Assembly (NCBI GenBank): GCA_019671005.1
Contig: CM033752.1
Coordinates: 13,764,001-13,828,000 of the forward strand
Direction of reading: 5' to 3'
DNA from: Hibiscus mutabilis
Lineage: Eukaryota > Streptophyta > Magnoliopsida > Malvales > Malvaceae
DNA length: 64,000 bases
Shown: piece after piece, positions 33,980-45,270 of the stretch
Layout of the letters: each line of letters starts with the position of its first letter
Numbering within the stretch: the stretch's first letter is position 1
Position numbers and translations under genes: made by a program
Notes under the pieces: generated by a model
The model's input: the letters and a program-made list of their open reading frames with translations, nothing else
The model's database searches: none
Told to the model about the DNA's origin: nothing

Positions 33980-35495
33980 TGTTGCGCGTAATAAGTGCTA
34001 CGCAAATGTCCAAGTATACACGTCGCAAGTAATAAAGTGATATGAGTATCGTCTCCACAGGGATTGGTTTGGGCCACTTTGCTTAAGTTACTGCACTGTG
34101 AAAAGTAAAAACACAATTAAAGGATTATGGGAGTTTTAACTAATAACTAAACTAGAAAGCAATAGAGTAAAAGAAAATATGAGAGAAAAAGAGAGAGATA
34201 GGCCAGGTTATCGTGAGTTGAGGTGTGATAGCCGATTGGATCGTTTTGGTAAAAGACTGCACGGGCAACTCAGTTGCCGTGGCAACTTGCACAACGGGGT
34301 TGCCTTGGCAACTAATCGATGGTTGCCTGGGCAACTAGTTGGGCAACTACTTGGGCGTCTGGGCAGCAACTTCAAGGTTCGGCGGAGCGTTCTTCAATGG
34401 TTTCTTCTTATCCCTAAGTCGAAACTCTAGCTACTTGTGCATGCCTTGATAATACATCCCTGCATGAATCAAGGGTGAACAACAACCAATCTTGTGCTCC
34501 TCTTAGCCGTTGAAATCCTTAACTTATTCCTAAGCCGGATTAATCTTCACCATCAATAGATTGAATAAAGACCTTACTCATTCGTTTCTTGAATCTAACT
34601 CTCCCGATATTAGATAAATAGATGAAGTTACGAGATCCTCTCCCAATTAACTCGCAAACAAGAATAAAAGCCAAAAATGAGTAAACCTTGAATAGAAAAG
34701 TGCAAACTCTTATTACCTAAACAAAATCCAATTGTTTCTCACAACAACAAAACACAATAACCCCAACCAATCAAGTTAGTTCATGGTTGGGTTCAAAAGA
34801 TATACAAAGAATAATCCCCAAACCATGAATCTAATGGAAGCAAAGAAGAAGAAGAAGAAGTCGAAATTTCCCCTAATGTTCTCTTGTCGAAATTTCTCTA
34901 TTTTTCTCTCTCTGGATTGTCGAGATCTCCTTGCTATTTATAGGGCTAGGCCAAAGTCCTTCTTTGAGGAGGAGTTTAAGTTGGAATTAAATGATCTTTA
35001 AAGAATATAATTCTTTATTATAATTGTATTCCTACTAGAACTTCTCCTATCTTCTTGGAATTTAATTCTTCTTTAATCTTTGCATGGAAATCAAATTCCT
35101 TTGGGTTTGGGCTTTGCTCTACGTCATTTTGGGCTTGTCTAGTCATCAATTTCGACATCCCTATTTCATTTTCTCTTTGTCGACAATTGCCATGGCAACT
35201 GGCTCGGCGTCTCCTTTATGCATTGCCCTGGCAACTAGCTCGGCATATCCTTCATGCATTGCCCTGGCAACTAGCTCGGCATTGCTTTGGCAAGTGATCC
35301 TGCACATACACACACAAAAACACACCAAAGCAGCATCTTTTTCCACAAAAATCACCAAGTTATGTAATCAAGCTCAACAGTGGAAAGAAACATGAATTAA
35401 TGCGTGAATAACTAATTATGCAACTAACATGAGCTTAAGTCTAACAATAATATGAGTAAAAGGGTAATAAAAATAGTACTTTTGAACACTTATCA
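33980..35495 (-). repeat. Element E 3' LTR
   Basis: Plus strand TGTTGCGCGTAATAAG...GAACACTTATCA. Near-identical to 38382-39899 and homologous to solo LTR C (6569-8129). Palindromes of the type ttgccgtggcaac, ttgccatggcaac and ttgccctggcaac lie at about 34274-34345 and 35185-35295. Confidence 0.92.
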
Positions 35496-35505
35496 CGCCC
35501 CCAAA
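35496..35505 (-). other. Element E polypurine tract
   Basis: Minus strand gagtttgggggcg directly before the 3' LTR. A very similar tract (gagtttgggggggtg) with similar upstream context lies internally at 36280-36297. Confidence 0.65.
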
Positions 35506-35784
35506 CTCGAACTATTGCTTGTCCTCAAGCAATGCAAACTAACAATTACCTGCCAAGACTTTAATCATCAAAGACGTGCTTCAAACTTGAATTCAAACCT
35601 CGGAACCGTGGCACAAAGTATGATCACCTTTTAATTTTTCAGATAACACAAAAATTACCCGGAACCAAACTATAGTGCTCGTGACAATGTGTGTGCGTAG
35701 TTGTGAACAAGTTGATTTTCAAGATTCTATGTGAACTACAGGCTTTTATTAATTTAATTATCGGGGTATTTATTTTTATTTTCA

Positions 35785-35966
35785 CTAGAGCCAATTTCGG
35801 GCACCTCTAGCAAAGTAAGCAATTCCTCATTTTATTTTAGTCGACTAGAGCCAATTTCGGGCACCTCTAGCGATTCTTTAATGTCCATTAACTACTAGAG
35901 CTAGTTTCGGGCACCTCTAGCAAGAAAGTGCATTTACTACTAGAGCCAGTTTTTGGGCACCTCTAG
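35785..35966. repeat. Four CTAGAG...CTCTAG hairpin units in element E 3' region
   Basis: Four copies of a 26-28-bp unit of form CTAGAGCCAATTTCGGGCACCTCTAG at 35785, 35845, 35895 and 35940 (consensus given only in part). Each begins CTAGAG and ends CTCTAG, so each can form a short stem-loop. Confidence 0.8.
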
Positions 35967-36279
35967 CAAGAAATTAACTTTTAATTTTCAATTTTAAATT
36001 TACCCAAATTTTAAGCAACCTAAGTTCACTAAGTTTCTTTCAATCAACAAGCCAGAACCGTGTAAAAAAATTCAGCATCATAGTAAAATTCTAAGTTCTT
36101 TTCATGCAATCCTAAAATTAAAGGTTATTTCAATTAAGTGCAGTGGCAAAAATTCATCATTGGATATTCAACAAGTCTTAAGCAATTAAATCCAATTAAA
36201 GGCATGGCAAGTAACATATGCAACCTATATGTGATTGCTAAAGATGAATGCAACTAAACATGAAACTAACTAGAAACCA

Positions 36280-36297
36280 ACACCCCCCCAAACTCGA
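36280..36297 (-). other. Second polypurine-tract-like sequence in element E
   Basis: Plus strand accccccccaaactcgag, preceded downstream by a 'ttgtcctcaa' block as at the terminal tract (35496-35530). A possible central or relict plus-strand primer site. Confidence 0.5.
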
Positions 36298-36664
36298 GAG
36301 AAGCATTGTCCTCAATGTATGTAAAAGTGAAACAAAATTTAAAAGAAACTAAATGAAATGAGTTAGTCAGAGAGGTCGTCACCTCGAGTGATGAGTTTCC
36401 TTCGTGCCGTTTGCTTGATTCAATTTACAGTCAGTGGTTGAATGCTTGTGGCTGGTACCGCGTGAATAGCATTGCCTTGATTTGGTCTATGTTTGCCGAT
36501 GCAGGTTTACTTGCATGTGCATTAGTAGTTGCTGAAGCCATTGTTGTTGCCTGGGCATCGCCAGTTTCTGTTGTGGTTGCTGTGGCAAGTAGTCGGCAGT
36601 AAATTTCCTTATCATGGTGGTTGTGAGTCTTGTTGTGGAAAAGAAAATAAAGAAAACCTGGAAA

Positions 36665-38263
36665 CTAAAGATAATGAAGAAAAATAAAATATCTCCTAAA
36701 AATAAAAATGATAATAAAAAGAAAAAGAAAATATTGAAAGGAGAGCATGCTCAGGCATCTCCTAAAGTGACCACTTCTAATGTTACTGTATATCTTGAGA
36801 AAATTTGAGGAGAGTCGTTTCCGATACATCTTATAGTCCATCCGTACCCTCCATCGGGTGACAATATTGCCCAAAAAGAGTTGGGCCAATGTGCTCCCAG
36901 CTACTCCCTTATGCATTACCATGGTGGAGGCGTCTTTCTTCTTTGTTCGCTTGTAGTCCATGTATACTCTCCACCTTGCTACTATTCCTGAAGGCACAAA
37001 TATATTAATAGGAAAAATTATATCCATTCTCAACCATTCAATTACCTCATTATTGTCGACTTTTATCATGGTTGGATGTAGCCTTTGTTGTCGTGGCAAT
37101 TGCTGCTCAAGCCAATTGCCGTGGCAATCAGTTGTCAAATTTTGCTTTAAGTCAAGGGAAGAACCAATTTTCTGAAGAGCTTTATGAATCCAAACACCTT
37201 TTTCTTTTGGCCTCTCAAACATCTCCATCAGTAGAGATTTCGATGGCTTTAAATCAACCAACCTCGGTTCCTCAAGACATACCTGCAATGGACGAGGTGA
37301 GTTTTTAAAGAATTCAAAAGGTTCAACTATTACCTGCTCATATTCCATTGGCAAAGTATTATCATCTCGTTGATCTTGCATGTGGTCGTGTAATTGCCGT
37401 GGCAATTGTAGATGAGAGCAATCTACAGATTCCTGCTTCAACATCAACGTTGTAACCTTATGGGCATCAGGTTCCTCAAAATTTGTTGTAGTATTGTTGT
37501 TCTCAGCTTCACTGAGTGTTGTCGCGGCATTGCTCTGATCAGGCTCCTCAATCATTGCCGAGGCAATTTGTTGTTCAAGCTCATCATGTGTTGGGCAGTC
37601 TCTCTCATTGGCATCCTCTTGACTTTGAGGTTCTAGTTGTTCCTCACACATCGGAGAGATTTCTTTGTATTGCTCCTTATCCTCTTGCCTTGGGACGTCA
37701 GTATCCCTAAGAATGAATTGTTGGTGCATGTTATCCATGACATATGTGGATCTCCCCAATTGATCTTCTGAATCCCCTAAGGTTGCATCTCATTGAGTTA
37801 TCCTTGTATCCATAGATTTTGATAGTTCTCGAATATCTTCAATTGATCCGTCAAGTCTAGCCAAGGAAGCTAGTAACGTTTCCTCCAAGGAATTGGAATG
37901 CTCTTGAAAAGGACTACATTGCCATGGCATATCTGTTGCTGCGGCAAAATTGTTATGGTAAAAAAAATTTTGAGCTTGTTGACCATACCATGAAGAATTT
38001 TGCTGCTGGTTCCCTCTATGGTCCTCCATGTAGTTATATGCACCGAAAATGTGAGGGCAATTTTCAAACACATGATGTTCTCCACACATAGCATAAGTTT
38101 TTTCCACGGTATAAGTTCTTTGGGATTTTCTCGGTTGGTATAGGTAATCATCAAAGGGTGTAAGAAACTCTTGATTGGATTGATTCATATCTTCCAACAT
38201 CATCTCTCGAATAGATCGGCTTTTATTTCCCGACATGTTGATGTCCCTTAACTTGTAGCGCAC
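36665..38263 (-). pseudogene. Element E chimeric ORF: Gag-like N-terminus joined to an RT N-terminal scrap
   Basis: One frame of about 533 codons with a single internal TGA at 37790-37792. The N-terminal part has an Athila-type Gag knuckle region (YAMCGEHHVFENCPHIF), an N/Q-rich linker and a helical IGQ-like segment ending in LARLDGSIEDIRELSKSMD. The middle is acidic, E/Q/D-rich and unrecognised. Near the C-terminus, DNNEVIEWLRMDIIFPI and VARWRVYMDYKRTKKKDA resemble the first RT block of Athila-like Pol; a second similar scrap, VTRWRVRMDYKMYRKR, follows, and the RT catalytic YxDD region is absent. The parts seem to come from a Gag-Pol polyprotein by internal deletion (inference). Whether it makes protein is unknown. 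Confidence 0.65.
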
Positions 38264-38357
38264 CTAATTTTTTTTTTGATAAACAAACAAAAAGAAAAGT
38301 TAGTAAAACTAAGAGAAAAAAAATGCAATAACAAAAACAACTAACACCAATTGCCAA

Positions 38358-38375
38358 TCCCCGGCAACGGCGCCA
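38358..38375 (-). other. Element E primer-binding site (tRNA-Asp type)
   Basis: Minus strand TGGCGCCGTTGCCGGGGA, six bases from the 5' LTR, characteristic of Athila-like elements. Confidence 0.85.
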
Positions 38376-38381
38376 AAAACT

Positions 38382-39899
38382 TGTTGCGCGTAATAAGTGC
38401 TACGCAAATGTGCAAGTATACACGTCGCAAGTAATAAAGTGATATGAGTATCGAGTATCGTCTCCACAGGGATTGGTTTGGGCCACTTTGCTTAAGTTAC
38501 TGCACTGTGAAAAGTAAAAACACAATTAAAGGATTATGGGAGTTTTAACTAATAACTAAACTAGAAAGCAATAAAGTAAAAGAAAATATGAGAGAAAAAG
38601 AGAGAGATAGGCCAGGTTATCGTGAGTTGAGGTGTGATATCCGATTGGATCGTTTTGGTAAAAGACTGCACGGGAAACTCAGTTGCCGTGGCAACTTGCA
38701 CAACGGGGTTGCCTTGGCAACTAATCGATGGTTGCCTGGGCAACTAGTTGGGCAACTACTTGGGCGTCTGGGCAGCAACTTCAAGGTTCGGCGGAGCGTT
38801 CTTCAATGGTTTCTTCTTATCCCTAAGTCGAAACTCTAGCTACTTGTGCATGCCTTGATAATACATCCCTGCGTGAATCAAGGGTGAACAACAACCAATC
38901 TTGCGCTCCTCTTAGCCGTTGAAATCCTTAACTTATTCCTAAGCCGGATTAATCTTCACCATCAATAGATTGAATAAAGACCTTACTCATTCGTTTCTTG
39001 AATCTAACTCTCCCGATATTAGATAAATAGATGAAGTTACGAGATCCTCTCCCAATTCACTCGCAAACAAGAATAAAAGCCAAGAATGAGTGAACCTTGA
39101 ATAGAAAAGTGCAAACTCTTATTACCTAAACAAAATCCAATTATTTCTCACAACAACAAAACACAATAACCCCAACCAATCAAGTTAGTTCATGGTTGGG
39201 TTCAAAAGATATACAAAGAATAATCCCCAAACAATGAATCTAATGGAAGCAAAGAAGAAGAAGTCGAAATTTCCCCTAATGCTCTCTTGTCGAAATTTCT
39301 CTATTTTTCTCTCTCTGGATTGTCGAAATCTCCTTGCTATTTATAGGGCTAGGCCAAAGTCCTTCTTTGAGGAGGAGTTTAAGTTGGAATTAAATTATCT
39401 TTAAAGAATATAATTCTTTATTATAATTGTATTCCTACTAGAACTTCTCCTATCTTCTTGGAATTTAATTCTTCTTTAATCTCTGCATGGAAATCAAATT
39501 CCTTTGGGTTTGGGCTTTGCTCTACGTCGTTTTGGGCTTGTCTAGTCATCAATTTCGACATCCCTATTGCATTTTCTCTTTGTCGACAATTGCCATGGCA
39601 ACTGGCTCAGCGTCTCCTTCATGCATTGCCCTGGCAACTAGCTCGGCATATCCTTCATGCATTGCCCTGGCAACTAGCTCGGCATTGCTTTGGCAAGTGA
39701 TCCTGCACATACACACACAAAAACACACCAAAGCAGCATCTTTTTCCACAAAAATCACCAAGTTATGTAATCAAGCTCAACAGTGGAAAGAAACATGAAT
39801 TAATGCGTGAATAACTAATTATGCAACTAACGTGAGCTTAAGTCTAACAATAATATGAGTAAAAAGGGTAATAAAAATAGTACTTTTGAACACTTATCA
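38382..39899 (-). repeat. Element E 5' LTR
   Basis: Nearly identical to the 3' LTR at 33980-35495, with the same TTGCCNNGGCAA palindromes. It abuts the right copy of the 13-bp repeat at 39900. Confidence 0.92.
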
Positions 39900-39992
39900 G
39901 TTACCGTGACAACATCAAACTTACTTCATATTCCTTGCCCTGGTTTTTATATTTCCTCAGATAAATACAACGAACACTGTCGCCAACATCAT
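39900..39992 (-). pseudogene. FAR1/FRS-like gene, middle fragment
   Basis: Short coding remnant between element E and solo LTR D. On the minus strand it reads VGDSVRCIYLRKYKNQGKE, then YEVS, the segment just before the SWIM finger in FAR1/MULE proteins. It links the pieces at 43714-45270 and 33287-33979 in order and orientation. A one-base shift is needed to run on into the SWIM region. Confidence 0.75.
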
Positions 39993-42900
39993 TGTAACCG
40001 CCTCGATCCGGCCTAGACGCCCGACCGAACCAAGAGAACTACATTAGGTTTGCCTAAGCAAATCGGAGAAAATTACAAAAACGGCTCATTTTTTTCATTT
40101 ATCCTGTCTAAATGCACATTATTAATCCTAAATGTACATACTTGCGGTGGTTGAATTTTCAAAGGAAACATTTCATGGAAAGGCCTTCAATTGCACAACA
40201 TATATTTTAGGGACCAAATTGCAAATCTTTTAATTTGCCAGACCAAAAGGGAATTCGAGATTACCAACCTTTAATTAGTTATATTACATGCTATCACGTC
40301 AATTTTCAACTCATTCTGACCATACAAACTCATGTAATTGATAGCACCATATTCAGGGACTAAAAATGAAAGAAACCTGAACTGTCCCCACCATGACATT
40401 AATAGAATTATCTGCCTCTGTATCGATACGCTAAGGCCCGTATTGATACGGTATTGCAATATTATTTTGATATGCCAAGCACCGTACCGGTACGCCACTT
40501 TGAATACAAAAATCCCTTTTAATTTCTTAAAACACCGTACCGATACGGTCAAATAGTGTTTCGGTACGAGGGTCCGTTCCAAAAAGTGAAATTCCAGTAG
40601 CATTGAACCGTATTGAAACACCTTCACCCGTACGAAAACACCCTGCCCAAAATTGCCTAGTCGTACAGGTACGGTCCCCCGCGTATCGGTACGCTTGGGC
40701 CTGTAATGTCAAATTTAGCTGGTTTTTCACTCTAATCTAGATGCATTTGGGCCCTAGCAACTTGCATACATGCATACAAACAACCATAGATACCTAAGCT
40801 CACATTTATACCAGGGTTAAACATCCAAAACAATCTTAAGCTACCAAAGGATTACTCTAAACGCATGCTTCCTATTTCACTTTGCCAAATATACCAAAAT
40901 GCACTAATATACCATTCTTAGCATAAGCAACATGTCAACACATCTTTCAACAAAAGAAAACATGTCAACACAGCTAACACAACATAATAAACTTGCTCAA
41001 ACCATCACAACATGACAATCAACAAGGAAACTCTAGATGCATACCTAAGCAACCATTCATCCACTACTATAAGCAAGGATTAACATCAAACTTAGCAACA
41101 TCAAACCATCCTCAAAATCCAGAATAGAAACATACTCAAAATCCATAAAGAAACAAAATTACAACTCCCCAAAACCATGGCGAACACATTGCCTTATTAG
41201 CCAAAATATAAACCGAGTTCATACTCAAACTTGTAAATGTCCTTGGATCACTTGGTCTTGCCTCTTGCTGTCCAAAACCTCAATGTTCTGCATCATTAGG
41301 AAAAAGATAGGGTAAGAACACTTGCTTAGTGAGGATGCTCATAAAACAATGATGCATTAAAACCATTTGGAAACCTATGTTTGTTTCCCAAAAACACGCG
41401 TACAACTAAAGCATTTCACCACTATTCCAACCGAATCAAAGCATAATAACCTTTATGCAACATCATGTACATTCCATGCTTGAATCCCAAAGCATTAAAT
41501 CATAAACCATGTTTAAAAATCAAAGCATTAAATCATAAACCATGCTTAAATCTCGAAGCATAAAAAAATAAGTTCAACACATGAACCTCCATATATATCG
41601 GCATTTATAGTGACCCGGATATACTACCCTCTATCCACACATATTGGATACACGGATCTCTCATATCATGCATGGTTAGACCGCATGATATCCCAAACCT
41701 TTCCTAGTTAGACCACAAGATTTGACACCCTGGCCTAGTTAAACCGTGAGCTTAAACCCTTGCCTAGTTAAACCGCAAGATTTATTACCTCGCCTAGTTA
41801 AACCACAAGTTTTACTTTCTTGCCTAGTTAAACCGCAAGATTTATTACCTCGCCTAGTTAAACCGCGAGTTTTACTTCTCACCTTGTTAAACCGCAAGAT
41901 TTATTACCTCGCATAATTAAACCGTGAGTTTTACCATCAATTTGGGTTGCCTAGTTAAACCGCATGCCCCAAATGTGGTCCCAACAGTCTGAGTGGCCTT
42001 GTTAAACTGCCATACCTCAAGAACCCATGGCCACGATCGATTTTGTTCATATTTTATAGAGCACTTTTAATCCTATGGCATGCCAACTATATCCAATCGA
42101 TGTCACATAGCCAATATACCATTTACAAACCATTTATTTACTGCTTTACAATGCATTAAACAAAACATCACATATGCAAATCTCATTGCCAATGCATAAT
42201 ACCATTCCCAACCGGAATGAAAACCAATGCTCACTAGCATTTAATATGCTTTTAAATCTCATGCATATGTACTCAAAATCATGCATTTCCAGTAAGTAAA
42301 TCATACCATGTTTATCACCAAAACATGCAAACAACATGCTAATATCCAAGCCGACATTCAAGAGCAAAATAAGGGAAACTTACTTCTGAGCTTATGTAAG
42401 TGTCTCACGCTTACCCTAAACTCCAAACAACCTTTACAAACCTTTTTAAAGCATTTAAAACCAGTTTCCACTCACTGATATGCTTTTCCTTCCTTGCCAA
42501 CGCGATACAAGCTCCCGGCAAGAAACAACACAACGTCAAGCTTCGTCGCCTTGATTATCCCCTGTTTTAAACACATAAAACCAAAGGATAAATGCATCAT
42601 TATGCATTCAAACCACTAGCTCAAAGCAAAACTCCCGCAACTCTCAGGTTGCACACTTAGAAGCCATTTGAAACAAACCGAAATCATCATCAAACGTTTC
42701 TGAAACTTAACCCACCCATAAAACAATGATTCAACCCATCAATCAACATTAATTAACATCCAAAAACCCTTTTCCAACATCATTTTACTTCCAGCAAAGA
42801 TTAAACTCGAATATCATCACAAAAACTCAAATCTAACAACCTAAACAATTAGAGATCCAAGAGTTTCAGGATTCTATTGATAAAAACAACTTATCAACAT

Positions 42901-43713
42901 CATAATACACCCAAATTATGTATTAAATCGATATTAAACACTAGAAATCAGATCCACTTCGAAAATTACCTTGTTTCATCAATTTTACCCAATTAACTCA
43001 ATTAAACATTGATAAATTACTAAAATCAAATTACAATTCATAAATCAAGGATCAAATACTTTGGAATTTCAGTAAAGAACCATACAATAGAGTAGATCAC
43101 AGACCTTACCCCTATTGTGAGATTTCTCCCTCAACTGGTTTGATAAAAGCTAAGAAAACACAAGATTTAAATGAGATTTGTAAAAACAATATTAATTAGT
43201 CAATTAAAAATCACAAATACAAGTTAAAAGACTTTTCACCTCTGGATTTTTATGAAAGCTTGATTGTTTGGCTGAGGAGAGAATGGAGAGAAAAGTTACG
43301 TGAATTTTCTTTAAAAGCTTAACTAACTTTTTAACTAAAAATCCCTTTTTAATTAACTTTAAAACACTTGTTAAAATATCTTTAATTAAGGGAGAAATCA
43401 TCAGAAAAAACTTGGTAAAATAGCTCCTTAATGATTCTAAGAATTTGACCTTTTTCATTTTAGTCACCTTTAAAAACAGTTTTCAAAAATTGCATTTTGG
43501 TCACTAGCCAAAATGTCCAATTTCCAAATCTTATTTTCCAAAATTGATTTCATCATTATCCTTAATATAATTAATAATTATTTTATAATATTTTTCTCAA
43601 TTTTATCACCTTCAAAAATATTTAAACCAATTAAATCCCGAAACTCTAATACCGGTCCACCGGGCCTTCAGACCATCCTTTAAAACATCTAAGCCCAAAA
43701 CCAAGGTGTTACA
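39993..43713 (-). mobile_element. Solo chromovirus LTR D (3,721 bp) in the FAR1-like gene
   Basis: Plus strand TGTAACCGCCTCGATCCGG...GGTGTTACA, the LTR family of elements A and B in B's orientation. It is flanked by 5-bp duplications ATCAT (39988-39992) and GTCAT (43714-43718), one mismatch. No PBS, PPT or coding region adjoins, so it is a solo LTR. It has an expanded minisatellite (41667-42010) and a near-palindrome cluster (40419-40695). Its low identity to the A and B LTRs suggests a different subfamily. Confidence 0.87.
41667..42010 (-). repeat. Expanded minisatellite in solo LTR D (about 11 units)
   Basis: About eleven copies of GCCTAGTTAAACCGC, the reverse complement of the unit in the A LTRs, most at about 30-bp spacing with alternating linkers of the aagatttattacctc and gagttttacttc types. 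Element A has six. Confidence 0.85.
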
Positions 43714-45270
43714 GTCATCTTGTCGTGATACACTATACAATGTCTCACGCATAAGTTTCTCTTAGAAGGTCCTATATGATTTTTTATACAGTTTTGCTGC
43801 ATGGCCTTCTAGCTCTTTCAATTTTGTCAATTGTACCGGCTTGCTCTATGTACAAGTAAAATCTTTATTCAAATTGTTCAAGCGCATTTGACCTATGGAT
43901 CTTCAATTGCACGAATAAACTCCAAATATGCCTTCTTGCACTTAAGGAAAATAGCCAATGATGCATTCATTTATTCGCACCTTTGGGTTGACCGCACGTT
44001 AGCAAAAATATGACCCATAATATATGCTTGTGCCCATAAGTTCCAGGTCATGCTCTTCTCCAACACTCATAGATGGTTTTTCATATTAAACTTCTCAATA
44101 GTTCTCTCCCATTGTTCCTCAAATTCCTCAAGTGTACCAATAATACATGCATATGCTAAATTCCTTTGTAAAATTTGAATCCCCAATATTTTCTTGTGCA
44201 TTGTGAGCTAGATGCCAAGAACATATTCAATGTTTAGCATCTAGAAAAACATTATTGATCGCCCTTTGCATTACCCTATCTCCATTTGTAACCACTAAAA
44301 GCAGAGACTTCTTTAGCATAGCTTTTGTAAAAGCTTTTAAGACCTACTCAAACGTATCTGCAATCTCGTCTGCAAGGACAATAACAACAAACACAATTTT
44401 TTGATGGTAGTGATTTACACCAACAATGGGAATAAGAGGTCGACCATATGCATTACCCTTGTAGGTGGTATCAAATGCAATAACATCACCGAATATGGCG
44501 TAGTTAGTTCTAGAAGTTGAATCAGCCCAAAATAGATTACGCAAATGATCTGAATTGTCGGTTGATAATGTCATGAAAAACTCAAGATCTATCTTTTTCT
44601 TGGCTTCAAAGTAATCTAGTACGGAATTGACGTCCCCATCAATAACTTCATTGGCTTTTATGTTGTAGAGGGCATTGTATAGATCTTTCTTAGTAAAACC
44701 AACATTTTGATAACCACTAGACTGTTGCATGAAAAATTTCATAATTTCTGATGTTCCAACACTGATATTATGCAATGCTAAAGCCTCTGCAATATCAGCC
44801 TCCATCACAGATCGATGCGAATGAAAGAAGGGTGCCATGGATGGTGGACAAAGTTGATGTTTATGTTTGTTATCAGACAATGTTATAAACCAACTATCCT
44901 GATATTTTAAATGGACCATTATTCTAGCCTTGCAACTGGTCCATTTTAGTGGACATCGAGCGCATGAACGCTTTGCCTTATCTACTTTTGATTTCCTTTA
45001 CCCTTCTTTTGAACAACAAAACTCTTTCTAGTATTTATTTCCATTTGTATCAACCCAACTTGTTCCACGATGTTCACCAAATCCATTTTGATTTGCGTAT
45101 TCATTATAAAATTCCCATGCTTCTTCAAGTGATACAAATGTCATGCCAACGATGTTATTCGAACTCTTCATACGATCTCCTCGTATTTTCGTATCACCTA
45201 TTGTACTTAGAACTTCCATGATGAGTATACTCTGACACCTAAGTAAATGAATATGAAATAACTGAAACAT
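43714..45270 (-). pseudogene. FAR1/FRS-like gene, N-terminal fragment (FAR1 domain plus MULE DDE domain)
   Basis: From the N-terminus (minus strand): GMTFVSLEEAWEFYNEYANQ, the start of the FAR1 zinc-finger domain (45150-45090). After stops comes MVHLKYQDSWFITLSDNKHK with the His pair NKHKHQL. Then a 191-codon open frame (44919-44344) holds YFEAKKKIDLEFFMTLSTD and the MULE block FGDVIAFDTTYKGNAYGRPL, with the first catalytic Asp. Downstream, in other frames, VVTNGDRVMQRAINNVFLDAKH carries the second Asp and CSWHLAHNAQ follows. At least four stops or shifts break it. The arrangement is that of FAR1/FHY3-like proteins and related MULE transposases; without terminal inverted repeats I cannot choose between them. 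Confidence 0.85.

Larger units (their letters stand above)
33980..39899 (-). mobile_element. Athila-like Ty3 element E, non-autonomous, recent
   Basis: Minus-strand LTR element: 5' LTR 38382-39899, PBS 38358-38375 (TGGCGCCGTTGCCGGGGA on the minus strand, tRNA-Asp type typical of Athila elements), one ORF (38263-36665), polypurine tract at about 35496-35505, 3' LTR 33980-35495. The LTRs differ at few positions (for example a 6-bp duplication near 38451 and a shorter gaa run in the 5' copy), indicating recent insertion. No protease, RNase H or integrase is encoded, so it depends on a partner. It sits in the FAR1-like gene. TTGCCNNGGCAA palindromes recur throughout. Confidence 0.87.

Noticed and set aside
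34179..35395. Frames in the LTRs of E, including peptides with repeated LPWQLAR
   Set aside because: The repeated peptide is the translation of the TTGCCNNGGCAA palindromes; both strands and several frames are open and both LTRs repeat it. Treated as non-coding.
43204..43467. Minus-strand 87-codon frame near the end of solo LTR D
   Set aside because: Matches the same LTR region in A and B (around 3180 and 13150), so it is LTR sequence and not a gene.
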